Part shown: piece by piece, positions 10,476 through 19,783 of the stretch
Position numbering within the stretch: position 1 is the stretch's first letter
How the letters are laid out: every line of letters begins with the position of its first letter
The notes under the pieces: generated by a model
The model's database searches: none
Told to the model about the DNA's origin: nothing
Seen by the model: the letters and a program-made list of their open reading frames with translations, nothing else
Translations under genes and position numbers: made by a program
Assembly (NCBI RefSeq): GCF_012767755.2
Contig: NZ_AP023189.1
Span: forward strand, 2,420,001 to 2,484,000
Direction: 5' to 3'
DNA: 64,000 bases
DNA from: Pseudomonas tohonis
GTDB lineage: Bacteria; Pseudomonadota; Gammaproteobacteria; Pseudomonadales; Pseudomonadaceae

Positions 10476-10784
10476 ATGAAAAAACTCACTGCCCTGTTCG
10501 CCGTCGCCACCCTCGCTGCCACCGCCGGTATCGCCCAGGCCCGTGACCTCGGCCCGGACGAAGCCCTGAAGCTGCGTGACGCCGGCACCATCCAGTCGTT
10601 CGAGAAGCTCAACGCCGCCGCCATCGCCAAGCACCCCGGCTCCACCGTCAACGAGACCGAGCTGGAAGAGGAATACGGCCGCTACATCTACCAGGTCGAA
10701 CTGCGTGATCCCCAGGGCGTGCAGTGGGACCTGGAGCTGGACGCCACCAATGGCCAGATACTCAAGGATCACCAGGACGACTGA
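10476..10784 (+). CDS. PepSY-type periplasmic protein, first copy
   Basis: A 102-aa protein with a clear signal peptide (MKKLTALFAVATLAATAGIAQA, cleavage after AQA near 22). The mature domain has the PepSY pattern: DEALKLRDAGTI, an acidic ELEEEYGRYIYQVEL strand, and a final WDLELDATNGQILK hairpin. The ATG follows AAGGAGATGCACC. It is the first gene of a four-gene operon in which every gene overlaps the next, ending with a two-component system, so it probably modulates or is regulated by that sensor at the membrane. The strongly acidic tail (KDHQDD) could bind cations; this is inference. Confidence 0.88.
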   Translation: MKKLTALFAVATLAATAGIAQARDLGPDEALKLRDAGTIQSFEKLNAAAIAKHPGSTVNETELEEEYGRYIYQVELRDPQGVQWDLELDATNGQILKDHQDD

Positions 10785-11098
10785 TGCGACTGATCATGCG
10801 CTACAGCGGCATCCTCGCCCTGGTCCTGGCGGTCTTCGCCCTCGAGGCGGTGGCCCGTGACCTGGACCAGGACGAAGCCCTGAAGCTCCGCGAGGAAGGG
10901 GTGATCATGCCCCTCGAACAACTGCTGCACCGGGCCCTGGGGTTGTACCCCGGGGCTCGCCTGCTGGAGGCGGAGCTGGAAGAGGAAGACGATGTCTATG
11001 TCTACGAAGTCGAACTGCTGACCACCGAAGGCGTGGTGCGGGAGCTGGAACTGGACGCCCGCGACGGGCGCATCCTGAAGGACGAGGAGGATGACTGA
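10784..11098 (+). CDS. PepSY-type periplasmic protein, second copy
   Basis: A 104-aa paralogue of the preceding protein: both contain [26 protein letters not shown] and a C-terminal [20 protein letters not shown]. Signal peptide at 1-23 ([18 protein letters not shown]). The start ATG shares its A with the upstream TGA (TGATG) and the stop overlaps the next ATG the same way, which marks tight coupling. This copy ends in KDEEDD and is more acidic. The pair next to a BqsRS-like system matches the P. aeruginosa arrangement as I recall it. Confidence 0.86.
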   Translation: MRLIMRYSGILALVLAVFALEAVARDLDQDEALKLREEGVIMPLEQLLHRALGLYPGARLLEAELEEEDDVYVYEVELLTTEGVVRELELDARDGRILKDEEDD

Positions 11099-11766
11099 TG
11101 CGCCTGCTGCTGGTTGAGGATCATGTGCCTCTGGCGGACGAGCTGCTGGCCGGGCTCGGCCGCCAGGGCTACGCCGTGGACTGGCTGGCCGACGGCCGCG
11201 ATGCCGCCCACCAGGGCGCCAGCGAACCCTATGACCTGATCGTGCTGGACCTCGGCCTGCCCGGTCGCCCGGGCCTCGACGTGCTGCGCGAATGGCGGGC
11301 GGGCGGGCTGGCGACGCCTGTGCTGATCCTCACCGCGAGGGATTCCTGGGCCGAGCGCATCGAGGGCCTCAAGGCCGGTGCCGACGACTACCTGACCAAA
11401 CCCTTCCACCCGGAGGAACTGGCCCTGCGCATCCAGTCGCTGCTGCGCCGCGCCCGGGGCCTGGCCAACCAGCCACACCTCGAAGCGGCTGGCCTGCAGC
11501 TGGACGAAGGCCGCCAATGCGTCACCCGTGGCGGGGAGGAAGTGGACCTGACCGCCGCCGAGTTCCGCCTCCTGCGCTACTTCATGCTCCACCCGGGCCA
11601 GCTGCTGTCCAAGAGCCACCTGGCCGAGCACCTCTATGACGGGGAGACCGAGCGCGACTCCAACGTCATCGAGGTTCACGTCAACCACCTGCGGCGTAAG
11701 CTCGGGCGCAGCGTGATCGAGACCCGCCGTGGCCAGGGCTACCGCTTCACCGGTGCCACCGAGTGA
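11098..11766 (+). CDS. bqsR: OmpR-family response regulator, BqsR/CarR-like
   Basis: A 222-aa DNA-binding response regulator. Receiver domain with phospho-acceptor D51 (VLDLGLPG), acidic pocket E7-D8 (LLVEDH) and K101 (LTKPF). C-terminal winged helix with [18 protein letters not shown] and the recognition helix [16 protein letters not shown]. Overlaps the upstream PepSY gene (TGATG) and the downstream kinase (GTGA). In P. aeruginosa the orthologous pair responds to extracellular Fe(II) (BqsRS) or Ca2+ (CarRS); the signal here cannot be read from sequence. Symbol given from context and similarity. Confidence 0.87.
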   Translation: MRLLLVEDHVPLADELLAGLGRQGYAVDWLADGRDAAHQGASEPYDLIVLDLGLPGRPGLDVLREWRAGGLATPVLILTARDSWAERIEGLKAGADDYLTKPFHPEELALRIQSLLRRARGLANQPHLEAAGLQLDEGRQCVTRGGEEVDLTAAEFRLLRYFMLHPGQLLSKSHLAEHLYDGETERDSNVIEVHVNHLRRKLGRSVIETRRGQGYRFTGATE

Positions 11767-13082
11767 GGTCCATCCAGCGGCAGCTCAGCATCGGCCTGGT
11801 GACCCTGTTGCTGGTGGTCGGGCTCTTGCTCGCCCAGGTGAGCCTGTGGCTGTTCGATGACGGCCTGCGCCGCCACCTCGAGGGCAACCTGCGCAGCGAG
11901 GCGGAAAGCCTGCTGGCCGCCCTGGTGCGCGGCCCGAAGGGCATCCAGCTGGACGAGCAGAAGCTCAACCCGGCGCATCAGCAGCCCTATTCGGGGCGCT
12001 ATTTCCTGATCCGTATCGATGACACCCCCTGGCGCTCCCGCTCCCTGTGGGACGCCGAGTTCGCCATGCCCGAGCGCCCGGGCCTGACCGCCGAGCTGCT
12101 GCCCGGGCCCAACGACCAGCAGTTGCTCACCTACCGGGGCGACTACCGCCGCTTCGGCCGCCAGGTGAGCATTGCCGTGGCCCAGGACTACACGCCGGTA
12201 CTGGACAGCTTCCGCCGCGTGCAGTGGACCGGCGTCGCCCTGGGTGTCGCCGCACTCCTGCTGGTGCTCGCCCTGCAGCGCTACACGGTGCGCCGTGCGC
12301 TGCGCCCGCTGGAACGGGTGCGTCGGCAGATCGCCCAGCTGCAGCAGGGCCAGCGCAGCGAGCTGGATGCCCGCGTGCCCCTGGAACTGGAGCCGCTGGT
12401 GGGCCAGATCAACCACCTGCTGGCCCATACCGAAGACACCCTGCGCCGCTCGCGCAATGCCCTGGGCAACCTCGGCCACGCACTGAAGACGCCCCTGGCG
12501 GTGCTGGTCAGCCTGGAGTCCCGCGACGAGCTGCGTGAGCACCCGGAGCTGCGCGCCGCCCTGGCCGAGCAACTGGAGCAGATCCAGCAGCGCCTGGCTC
12601 GCGAGCTGGGCCGCGCGCGCCTGGCCGGCGAAGCCTTGCCAGGGGCGCATTTCGATTGCGATGCGGAGTTGCCGGGGCTGTTCAACACCCTGTCGATGAT
12701 CCATGACAGCGGGCTCGACCTGGACTGGGATGTCGCCCCCGGCCTGCGCCTGCCCTGGGATCGCGAGGACCTGCTGGAGCTGTTGGGCAACCTGCTGGAC
12801 AACGCCTGCAAGTGGGCGGAAACCCAGGTGCTGCTGTCCATCTCCCTGCAGGCCGGCGGTTATCGCCTGAGCGTCGACGACGACGGCCCCGGCATCGCCG
12901 AGGAGCAGCGCGAGACGGTGCTCGACCGGGGCTCGCGGCTGGACGAGCAGGTTGCCGGCCATGGCCTGGGCCTGGGCATCGTGCGGGACATCGTCGACGC
13001 CTGGGGCGGCCGCCTCAGCCTGGACAGCAGCCCCCTCGGCGGCCTGCGGGTGCGCATCGACCTGCCCGTGCCTCGCCGTTGA
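11763..13082 (+). CDS. bqsS: sensor histidine kinase, BqsS/CarS-like
   Basis: A 439-aa inner-membrane kinase: TM1 about 10-30, periplasmic sensor about 31-153, TM2 about 154-172, then a linker/HAMP-like segment, H-box [13 protein letters not shown] (His239, PhoQ-type), N-box [14 protein letters not shown], and G-boxes [10 protein letters not shown] and GHGLGLGIV. Starts at a GTG that overlaps the regulator's stop (GTGA). The RExxE Fe(II)-binding motif reported for P. aeruginosa BqsS is not visible in this periplasmic region; acidic residues are present (RSEAES, RIDDTPW). Last gene of the four-gene operon; no clear terminator follows. Confidence 0.86.
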   Translation: MRSIQRQLSIGLVTLLLVVGLLLAQVSLWLFDDGLRRHLEGNLRSEAESLLAALVRGPKGIQLDEQKLNPAHQQPYSGRYFLIRIDDTPWRSRSLWDAEFAMPERPGLTAELLPGPNDQQLLTYRGDYRRFGRQVSIAVAQDYTPVLDSFRRVQWTGVALGVAALLLVLALQRYTVRRALRPLERVRRQIAQLQQGQRSELDARVPLELEPLVGQINHLLAHTEDTLRRSRNALGNLGHALKTPLAVLVSLESRDELREHPELRAALAEQLEQIQQRLARELGRARLAGEALPGAHFDCDAELPGLFNTLSMIHDSGLDLDWDVAPGLRLPWDREDLLELLGNLLDNACKWAETQVLLSISLQAGGYRLSVDDDGPGIAEEQRETVLDRGSRLDEQVAGHGLGLGIVRDIVDAWGGRLSLDSSPLGGLRVRIDLPVPRR

Positions 13083-13147
13083 CGGCGCACAGTGCGGTTG
13101 GTATCAGGCCTGTCTAGTCTGAAGGCAACCCAACTAGGACCCGCCCC

Positions 13148-13624
13148 ATGCATGCATTCGATGCTCCCCATCCGCCGCACCTGGCCCGGCTGCTCGGCTA
13201 CGCCGGGCTGGTGCCCTTCGTCACCGGTGCACTCGGTATCTGGCTGACCCCGATCGGTTGGCGCCCCCTGGTACTGGCGGCGTTGCTGGACTACGCCGCC
13301 GTCATCCTCGCGTTCATGGGCGCCATTCACTGGGGGCTGGCCATGCGCGCCGGCCAGGAGGACACCCGCGCGCGCCTGCAACTGGGCCTTTCGGTGATTC
13401 CCGCATTGTTCGGCTGGGTCGCCATCGCCGCCGGGCTGCCCACCGGCCTGGCGGTGGCCGTGTTCATCCCGGCTTTCATCGGCCTTTACCTGGCCGACCT
13501 GCGTGCCGTGCGCCTGGGCCTTGCACCGGGCTGGTACCCGGCCCTGCGCCGGCCTCTGACCATCGGCGTCGTCACCAGCCTGCTGGTGGCCTGGGGCGGC
13601 CTGCTATTCGGCCAGCCAGGCTGA
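13148..13624 (+). CDS. DUF3429 family membrane protein
   Basis: A 158-aa protein with about five hydrophobic helices (LLGYAGLVPFVTGALGIWL at 15-33, then about 40-60, 80-97, 98-115, 135-153). The GLVPFV start and the AILAFMGAIHWGLAM segment are typical of DUF3429. Role unknown. ATG preceded by AGGACCCGCCCC. It sits 65 nt after the sensor kinase and may be read through from that operon. Its last 21 nt overlap the convergent NadR-like gene, so both transcripts run through each other's 3' end. Confidence 0.85.
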   Translation: MHAFDAPHPPHLARLLGYAGLVPFVTGALGIWLTPIGWRPLVLAALLDYAAVILAFMGAIHWGLAMRAGQEDTRARLQLGLSVIPALFGWVAIAAGLPTGLAVAVFIPAFIGLYLADLRAVRLGLAPGWYPALRRPLTIGVVTSLLVAWGGLLFGQPG

Positions 13625-14128
13625 CACCGTGGCCAGCGCTGCCTCGCGGCGCTCGGCCCAATTCCCCGCCACCACCACGTAGCGCTGCCCCTGTACCTTC
13701 AGCCACGCCTCGCTGGCGTGGAAGAACGCCAACCGCTCGGCCAGCGCCGGCTGGCAGCGCTGCCCATCGCCCACCCAGGGCACGCCTTCCGGGCTCAGCA
13801 GCAGGTGCAGGTCGTAGCGGCGTTCGGCCAGGGCCGTCTCCAACCAGGCCGGGCAGTCGCCGAACAGCGTGCGGCTCCACAGGATGTTGCTCAGCAGGTG
13901 GGTATCCAGCACCAGCAGCGCCGGCCGCTCGGCCCGCGCCGCGTCCTCGCGCTGCAATTGCCCACGGGCGATCAGAGGGATGTCGGCGTAGCAGGTGTCG
14001 CGCTGCTGCTCGTCGATGAACTCGCGCACGTACTCCCCCACCACCTGGCCGCCGAAGCGCGTCGCGATCTCGCCGGCCAGCCAGCTCTTGCCGCTGGATT
14101 CGGGCCCCGCCAGCACCACCACCTTCAT
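13604..14128 (-). CDS. NadR-like AAA ATPase, probable ribosylnicotinamide kinase
   Basis: A 174-aa P-loop protein: GPESSGKSWLA (Walker A, about 8-18) followed by GEYVREFIDEQ, the pattern of the C-terminal kinase domain of NadR. VLDTHLLSNILWS is the Walker-B-like strand. Predicted to phosphorylate nicotinamide riboside to NMN after uptake. The start overlaps the pnuC stop (ATGA on the minus strand), so both are translated together. The adenylyltransferase domain of full NadR is absent. A role in thiamine salvage (PnuT-type partner) is a possible alternative. Confidence 0.8.
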   Translation of the reverse strand: MKVVVLAGPESSGKSWLAGEIATRFGGQVVGEYVREFIDEQQRDTCYADIPLIARGQLQREDAARAERPALLVLDTHLLSNILWSRTLFGDCPAWLETALAERRYDLHLLLSPEGVPWVGDGQRCQPALAERLAFFHASEAWLKVQGQRYVVVAGNWAERREAALATVSAWLAE

Positions 14129-14688
14129 GCCGGGCTCGCCTGCGGTTGCCGCCACTGCCGCCAGCCGTGCACGGCCAGCAGGGTGAACAGCGCGTAGAGC
14201 GCGGCGGTCAGGTACAGCGCCTTGCTGAGGAACAGGCCGACGAAGATCACGTCCACCACTATCCACAGTGCCCAGCATTCCAGGCGCTTCTGCGCCATCC
14301 ACACCTGGGCCACCAGGCTGAAGGCGGTGAGGGCGGCGTCCAGCCAGGGCGCGGCGGCGTCGGTGTGGGTGGCCATCAGGTAGCCCAGGCTCAGGCTGCC
14401 GGCGGTGCCCAGCGCCAGGCCCAGCAGCAGCCCGCTGCGTACCAGGCGCGTCACCTCGCGGCCCTCGTGGCGCTCGCCGCCCCGGGTCCACTGCCACCAG
14501 CCGTAGAGCTGCAGCACGGCGTAGACCACCTGCAGCAGCATGTCGGAGTAGAGCTTCACCTCGAAGAAGATCCAGGCGTAGATCAGCACCATGGCCAGGC
14601 CGATGGGCCAGCACCAGCGGTTCTGCCGGGTGGTGAGCCAGACGGCGAGCACGCCGAGCGCGGCGGCGAAGAGTTCAAGTGGCGACAC
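14125..14688 (-). CDS. pnuC: PnuC family nicotinamide riboside transporter
   Basis: A 187-aa inner-membrane protein with about seven hydrophobic helices. PnuC hallmarks: RQNRWCWPIG near the second helix, the aromatic cluster LYGWWQW near residue 64, and the late ECWALWIVVDV. Facilitates uptake of nicotinamide riboside, which the overlapping kinase would trap by phosphorylation. Start is GTG at 14688 with GAGGGTCGCCC before it. Forms a two-gene operon with the NadR-like kinase. No THI-box or other riboswitch was recognised upstream. Confidence 0.87.
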   Translation of the reverse strand: MSPLELFAAALGVLAVWLTTRQNRWCWPIGLAMVLIYAWIFFEVKLYSDMLLQVVYAVLQLYGWWQWTRGGERHEGREVTRLVRSGLLLGLALGTAGSLSLGYLMATHTDAAAPWLDAALTAFSLVAQVWMAQKRLECWALWIVVDVIFVGLFLSKALYLTAALYALFTLLAVHGWRQWRQPQASPA

Positions 14689-14727
14689 GGGCGACCCTCG
14701 TGAAAAGAGCCGCCGATTGTAGCGGCT

Positions 14728-15267
14728 TCAGCCGGCCCCGGGCGCCCTGGCCGCCAGGCGTTGCCGGTCCTGGCGCTCGCGCTCGGTGCCCAGGTACGGC
14801 TCGCGGGTGCCCAGCAGGTGGTCGAACCAGGGCCGCGTCACGCACCAGTTGGCGTGGGGATTGGGCCCCATGTGGTGGTCGTAGTGCCAGGGCAGGTGGC
14901 GGCGTGCCCAGTCCGGGTCCTCGTGGGAGCGGCGGTGGGTGCGGTAGTAGTTCGCCGCGCCGTACCAGAGGGTCGCGGTGAACCAGGGCGCCACCAGCCA
15001 CAGCGGGCTGGCGGCCAGGCTCGCCAGCAGCAGCGCCCAGGCTTCCTTGCCCTGGGCGTGCCAGCCCAGCGGGAAGCGCTCGTAGCAGGGGTCGCGGAAG
15101 GCGTGGCGGCGGGCGTTGCCGTGGTGTTCGTGGAAATGGAAGCTCCAGAAGCGCCCGCGCACCCGGCCCAGGCCGTGGAGCACGTACTTGTGGAAGAACC
15201 ATTCGATGAAGTTGGCCAGGAGCAGGCCGGCGATGATGCTCAGCGGGGCTTCGAGGTACCAGGGCAT
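14728..15267 (-). CDS. fatty acid hydroxylase / sterol desaturase family protein
   Basis: A 179-aa membrane-bound di-iron enzyme candidate. Histidine clusters: HKYVLH (26-31), HFHEHHGNARRH (44-55), HRRSH, and HYDHHMGPNPHANW, which is the arrangement of the superfamily. Hydrophobic segments at about 7-22 and 78-100. Predicted to insert hydroxyl groups or double bonds in lipids; substrate unknown. Single gene on the minus strand between pnuC and an unrecognised gene, about 39 nt upstream of the pnuC start. Confidence 0.85.
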   Translation of the reverse strand: MPWYLEAPLSIIAGLLLANFIEWFFHKYVLHGLGRVRGRFWSFHFHEHHGNARRHAFRDPCYERFPLGWHAQGKEAWALLLASLAASPLWLVAPWFTATLWYGAANYYRTHRRSHEDPDWARRHLPWHYDHHMGPNPHANWCVTRPWFDHLLGTREPYLGTERERQDRQRLAARAPGAG

Positions 15268-15367
15268 GGCAACGGAATCCTTGGCGGGTCGTGATCCGAC
15301 TCTAGCCAGGAGGAGGGCGCCCGGTCTTGTCCGTGCTGCCCGGTTCGCCGGGCATCCGGGACAAGCC

Positions 15368-15982
15368 TCAGCAGACCAGGCTGTCGGCCTGGCGGTAGAG
15401 CATCAGCAGCTTGCGGGTGATGCTCTGCTGGATGTCGTCGCGCTCGAAGGTGGAGAGGCGTGGCAGCTTGTGCACCTGCAGGCGGTGTAGGTGGATGTAG
15501 GGCATCTGCTGGTCGAACTCGCGCAGGTCACCCTTCATCAGGATCGGCAGGAAGACGTCGCCGCGCTTGCGCTGGTTGCTGATGATCTGCGCCAGTGCCG
15601 GCTTGAAGGGCATGGTCTTGGGCTTCGGGCCGCCTTCCTCGATGCGCGTGCTGAGCAGCAACCCCGGCTTGCCGAGGACCACGCCGGGCAGCACGAAGAG
15701 GCCGGTCTTGAGCACCGCGGCGGCCTCGATCCCGTGCAGGGTGTCGTGGAAGGCGTAGGGGTTGGGTAGCACCACCATCTTGCGCCCGAGGTCGGCGGGG
15801 AAGTGCAGGCTGTAGTTGGTGTACAGCTGGCGCGTGGACTCGGAGTACACGCACAGGCGGTTCTCGAACAGACGGATGAAACGCTCGGCCAGCTCGCGAC
15901 GGGCGATGCTGTCCAGGTCCCAGATCAGGTCCTGGTTCTGCTGCTGGCCGAGGTCGACCTCCTGGTGTTCCATGTTGCCCAT
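15368..15982 (-). CDS. unrecognised cytoplasmic protein next to chemoreceptor
   Basis: A 204-aa protein that I do not recognise. No signal peptide or membrane helix. It has a Gln-rich start (LGQQQNQDLIWDLD), a central hydrophobic stretch (AAAVLKTGLFVLPGVVLGKPGLLLS), and a basic C-terminal half (NQRKRGDVFLP, HLHRLQVHKLPRLS). The start at 15982 was preferred because GAGGA lies 5 nt upstream; an in-frame ATG at 15994 has no ribosome site. It begins only 8 nt after the chemoreceptor stop, so the two are probably one operon and the protein may act with chemotaxis signalling. That is inference from position only. Confidence 0.72.
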   Translation of the reverse strand: MGNMEHQEVDLGQQQNQDLIWDLDSIARRELAERFIRLFENRLCVYSESTRQLYTNYSLHFPADLGRKMVVLPNPYAFHDTLHGIEAAAVLKTGLFVLPGVVLGKPGLLLSTRIEEGGPKPKTMPFKPALAQIISNQRKRGDVFLPILMKGDLREFDQQMPYIHLHRLQVHKLPRLSTFERDDIQQSITRKLLMLYRQADSLVC

Positions 15983-15990
15983 GCCGGTCC

Positions 15991-17622
15991 TCAAACGCGG
16001 AATTGTCTCAGCAAGCGGTTCAACTGCTCGGCCAGTTGGCTGAGCTGCTGGCTGGCGGCGCTAGTCTGCTCTGAAGCCATCGCATTGTCATGGGCCAAGC
16101 TGGCTGCCTGGGTCACATTCTGGTTGATGTCCTCCACCACGTGGGACTGCTGCAGGGTGGCACTGGCGATGGAGGCGTTGAGCCCGGTGAGGTTGCGCAA
16201 CGACTGGGCGATCTGCCCGAGGCTCTCGCCGGCCTGGCTGGCCTGCTCCACGGTCAGCTGCGAGGCGCGGCTGCTTTCGTTGATCACCTTCACCGCCGCT
16301 TCGGAGTTGCCTTGCAGGCGCTCGATCATGCCGTGGATCTCGGCGGTGGATTTCTGCGTGCGCTGGGCCAGCAGGCGCACCTCGTCGGCGACCACGGCGA
16401 AGCCGCGGCCCTGCTCGCCGGCGCGGGCGGCCTCGATGGCGGCGTTGAGCGCCAGCAGGTTGGTCTGCTCGGCGATGGAGCGGATCACTTCCAGGACGGT
16501 GCCGATCTGCGAGCTTTCCTCGGCCAGCGAGCGGATCACCTCCACGGCCTGGGCGATGGTGTCGGAGAGCTGGCCGATCTGCCGCAGGCTGGCGTCGATG
16601 TTGCTCTGGCCGAGGCGCGCCTGGTCTTCGGCGGTGCGCACTTCGCTGGCGGCGTGCTCGGCGTTCTTCGCCACGTCCTGTACGCCGTAGGTGACCTCGT
16701 TGATGGCGGTGGCCACCAGCTCCATCTGCTGGGATTGCTGCTCGCTGTGGCGCTGGCCGTTGCTGGCGATGCCGCCCAGGGAGCCGGCGGCCTGGTCCAG
16801 CGCGCCGGCAGCGTCCAGGGATTGGCGGATGACCCCGCGCAGCTTGCTGGTGAAGGCGTTGAAGTGCCCGGAAAGCGCGGTGATCTCGTCGCGACCCTGG
16901 CCATCCAGCGAGCTGGTCAGGTCACCTTCGCCGCTGGCGATGTTGGCCATGGCCGCCACCACGTCCTGCAGCGGGCGGGTGATGCTGCGGGCGATCACCA
17001 CCACCAGCACCGCCATGATCAGGGCGATCACCAGGCCGATGAAGGAGGCGCGCAGGGCCTGGGACCAGAATTCCTCCTGCATGTCATCGATGTAGATGCC
17101 CGAGCCGATCACCCAGCCCCAGGGCTGGAACAGTTGCACGTAGGACACCTTGGGCACCGGGTCGCTGGCGCCCGGCTTCGGCCAGCGGTAGTCGACGAAG
17201 CCCGCGCCCTTGCCGCGGGCCACGGCCACCATGTCGTTGAACAGCGGCTTGCCATCCGGGTCCTTGTAGCCGGAGAGGTCCTGCCCCTCCAGCTTCGGGT
17301 TGGTCGGGTGCATGACCATGCGCGGGGTCAGGTCGTTGATCCAGAAGTAGTCGGTCTTGTCATAGCGCAGCGCGCGGATGGCCTGCATGGCCTGCTTCTG
17401 CGCTTCTTCGCGGGGCAGGGTGCCGGCCGCTTCCTGGGCCTGGAAGTGCTGCAGCACGCCGGCGGCGGTCTGCACCACGTGCTGGGTCTTGAGTTCCTTG
17501 CCATGCAGCAGGTCGCTGTGGATCTGCTGGAGCATCAGCATCCCGAGAACCACCAGCATCGACACCGCGACGACGAGGATCAGCCAGAGACGGCGGCTGA
17601 TGGGCAGACTGCGAAGGTTCAT
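15991..17622 (-). CDS. methyl-accepting chemotaxis protein with sCache_2 sensor
   Basis: A 543-aa chemoreceptor: TM1 about 13-32, periplasmic single Cache domain about 35-185 ([16 protein letters not shown] and [13 protein letters not shown] are typical sCache_2), TM2 about 190-212, HAMP, and a long signalling coiled coil whose tip contains [20 protein letters not shown]. It ends at LLRQFRV without a CheR-tethering pentapeptide. sCache_2 receptors often bind small carboxylates; P. aeruginosa CtpM (PA2652, malate) is a plausible relative. Start ATG follows AGGAGCCCCCGACC. Likely co-transcribed with the unrecognised gene downstream. Confidence 0.9.
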   Translation of the reverse strand: MNLRSLPISRRLWLILVVAVSMLVVLGMLMLQQIHSDLLHGKELKTQHVVQTAAGVLQHFQAQEAAGTLPREEAQKQAMQAIRALRYDKTDYFWINDLTPRMVMHPTNPKLEGQDLSGYKDPDGKPLFNDMVAVARGKGAGFVDYRWPKPGASDPVPKVSYVQLFQPWGWVIGSGIYIDDMQEEFWSQALRASFIGLVIALIMAVLVVVIARSITRPLQDVVAAMANIASGEGDLTSSLDGQGRDEITALSGHFNAFTSKLRGVIRQSLDAAGALDQAAGSLGGIASNGQRHSEQQSQQMELVATAINEVTYGVQDVAKNAEHAASEVRTAEDQARLGQSNIDASLRQIGQLSDTIAQAVEVIRSLAEESSQIGTVLEVIRSIAEQTNLLALNAAIEAARAGEQGRGFAVVADEVRLLAQRTQKSTAEIHGMIERLQGNSEAAVKVINESSRASQLTVEQASQAGESLGQIAQSLRNLTGLNASIASATLQQSHVVEDINQNVTQAASLAHDNAMASEQTSAASQQLSQLAEQLNRLLRQFRV

Positions 17623-17866
17623 GGTCGGGGGCTCCTGACTCGTTATTGTTCTGCGGCCGGATTTCGCGCTCCTGCGCGCTCGTTGTCACGCGCGAATCCA
17701 CAGCATGTCTGATAGCATTTCGGCATTCGGCCGGCAAACCTGATGCAGATCGTCGGCCGGGAACCCGCGTTCCCGTGGCTGGTCTCAGCCGCGCACGGTA
17801 CCCGTCCGGGCCACACCACACACCTTTTCGAGCAGGCCGCCATCGGGCGAGCCTTGGGGAGAACCA

Positions 17867-18697
17867 ATGGATTTTTGGACGGCCTTCCAGGCCCTGATTC
17901 TGGGCGTAGTCGAAGGCATCACGGAGTTCCTGCCGATCTCCAGCACCGGCCACCAGATCATCGTCGCGGACCTGATCGGCTTCGGTGGTGAGCGCTTCCA
18001 GGCGTTCAACATCATCATCCAGCTCGGCGCCATCCTCGCCGTGGTCTGGGAATACCGGCGCAAGATCTTCGACGTGGTGGTGGGCCTGCCCCGCGAGCGC
18101 AGCGCCCAGCGCTTCACCGGCAACCTGCTGGTGGCCTTCTTCCCGGCGGTGATCCTGGGCGTGGCCTTCGCCGACCTGATCCACCACTACCTGTTCAACC
18201 CCATCACCGTGGCCACGGCGCTGGTCATCGGCGGGGTGATCATGCTCTGGGCCGAGCGTCGCGATCACCTGATCCAGGCCGAGACGGTGGACGACATGAC
18301 TTGGAAGCAGGCACTCAAGGTGGGTCTCGCCCAGTGCCTGGCGCTGGTGCCCGGCACCTCGCGGTCCGGCGCCACCATCATCGGCGGGCTGCTGTTCGGC
18401 CTGTCGCGCAAGGCAGCCACCGAGTTCTCCTTCTTCCTCGCCATGCCCACCATGGTCGGCGCGGCGGTGTACTCGGGCTACAAGTACCGCCACCTGTTCC
18501 AGCCCTCCGACCTGCCGGTGTTCGCCCTGGGCTTCGTGGTCTCCTTCATCTTCGCGATGATCGCCGTGCGCGCGCTCCTCAAGTTCATCGGCAACCACAG
18601 CTACGCGGCCTTCGCCTGGTACCGCATCGGCTTCGGCCTGTTGATCCTCGCCACCTGGCAGTTCGGGCTGATCGACTGGGCCACCGCCCAGGGCTGA
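17867..18697 (+). CDS. uppP: undecaprenyl-diphosphatase UppP
   Basis: A 276-aa integral membrane phosphatase that recycles undecaprenyl pyrophosphate to the monophosphate carrier for peptidoglycan synthesis; overexpression in other bacteria gives bacitracin resistance (bacA). Signature motifs are intact: [17 protein letters not shown] (14-30, with E17, E21, and S/T/H) and the second [10 protein letters not shown] (about 160-170). About eight hydrophobic helices. ATG preceded by GGGGAGAACCA. Divergent from the chemoreceptor; a strong terminator follows at 18725. Confidence 0.95.
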   Translation: MDFWTAFQALILGVVEGITEFLPISSTGHQIIVADLIGFGGERFQAFNIIIQLGAILAVVWEYRRKIFDVVVGLPRERSAQRFTGNLLVAFFPAVILGVAFADLIHHYLFNPITVATALVIGGVIMLWAERRDHLIQAETVDDMTWKQALKVGLAQCLALVPGTSRSGATIIGGLLFGLSRKAATEFSFFLAMPTMVGAAVYSGYKYRHLFQPSDLPVFALGFVVSFIFAMIAVRALLKFIGNHSYAAFAWYRIGFGLLILATWQFGLIDWATAQG

Positions 18698-18724
18698 TGA
18701 GTCCCGGGCATTCGCGGCATCGAT

Positions 18725-18750
18725 AAAGGCACGCCCCCGGGCGTGCCTTT
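18725..18750 (+). terminator. uppP terminator
   Basis: AAAGGCACGC (18725-18734) and GCGTGCCTTT (18741-18750) form a perfect 10-bp stem with a 6-nt loop, ending in a short T-run. Confidence 0.85.
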
Positions 18751-18791
18751 GTCATAGTGGGCGCCTGCACCGCAACGATTGAGGAAAGCCC

Positions 18792-19766
18792 ATGAGCGCG
18801 CTCGAACATCGCCTGCTGGAGGTCAACGGCATCCGCCTGGGGCTGTATTGCGCGGGCCCCGAGGATGGGCGGCCACTCTGGCTGCTGCATGGGTTTCCCG
18901 AGTGCTGGCATTCCTGGCGCAACCAGATCGAGCCACTGCTGGCCGCCGGCTACCGCGTGCTGGTGCCGGAGATGCGCGGCTACGGCAGCAGCAGCGCTCC
19001 GAGCGATCCCGCAGCCTACGACCTGATCACCCTCTGCGGCGATATCCAGGCCGCCATGGACGCCCTCGGCCAGCATGAGGCCTGCGTCATCGGCCATGAC
19101 TGGGGCGCTCCGGTGGCCTGGCACCTGGCGTTGCTGGAGCCGTTGCGGGTCAAGGCGGTGGTCGGCATGGCGGTGCCTTTCGGCGGCCGCCCGAAGCAAC
19201 CGGCGACCGAGGCGATGCGCCAGCACTTCGCCGGGCGCTTCAACTACATCCTCTATTTCCAGGAGCCGGGCGTCGCCGAGCGCGAGCTGGATGCCGACAT
19301 CCCGCGCACCCTGCGGATGATGATGCACAACAGCTCCGCCGCCGTGCCCCGGGACTTCTTCCTCCAGGACAAGCCCGCCGGCTCGACCCTGTTCGACGGC
19401 ATGCAGGACCCCGGCCAACTGCCGGCCTGGTGCGACGAGGCGGCCTTCGCCGAGTACCTGAAGACCTTCGAGGGGCGCGGCTTCCACGGTGCGCTCAACT
19501 GGTACCGCAACTTCGAGCGCAACTGGCAGCGCACCGAGCCGCTGCAGGGCAGGCAGGTGCTGCAGCCCGCCCTGTTCCTGATCGGCGACAAGGACCCGGT
19601 CGGCACCCTGGAGGCTTACGGCATCAAGGCCATGCCGCGCAGCGTGCCCGGCCTGGAGCAGCACGTGATCGCCGGGTGCGGGCACTGGCTGCAGAACGAA
19701 AAGCCGCGCGAGGTGAACGCCCATCTGCTGGGCTTCCTGGCGCGGCACTATCCGAATGGCAACTGA
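18792..19766 (+). CDS. epoxide-hydrolase-like alpha/beta hydrolase
   Basis: A 324-aa soluble hydrolase. Epoxide-hydrolase features: HGFPECWHSWR oxyanion motif (about 34-44), nucleophile Asp in IGHDWGAPVA (about 97-106), cap-domain tyrosines (FNYILYFQEPG and NWYRNF), a late acid in GDKDPVG and the catalytic His in GCGHWLQNEKP. Predicted to open epoxides to diols; natural substrate unknown. ATG preceded by GAGGAAAGCCC. Single gene between the uppP terminator and a cluster of REP-like palindromes. Confidence 0.88.
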   Translation: MSALEHRLLEVNGIRLGLYCAGPEDGRPLWLLHGFPECWHSWRNQIEPLLAAGYRVLVPEMRGYGSSSAPSDPAAYDLITLCGDIQAAMDALGQHEACVIGHDWGAPVAWHLALLEPLRVKAVVGMAVPFGGRPKQPATEAMRQHFAGRFNYILYFQEPGVAERELDADIPRTLRMMMHNSSAAVPRDFFLQDKPAGSTLFDGMQDPGQLPAWCDEAAFAEYLKTFEGRGFHGALNWYRNFERNWQRTEPLQGRQVLQPALFLIGDKDPVGTLEAYGIKAMPRSVPGLEQHVIAGCGHWLQNEKPREVNAHLLGFLARHYPNGN

Positions 19767-19783
19767 TCTGCAGGGTGGGATGG

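Noticed and set aside
14689..14727. Riboswitch upstream of pnuC
   Set aside because: The gap to the upstream gene is only 39 nt and contains no THI-box or other recognisable aptamer.
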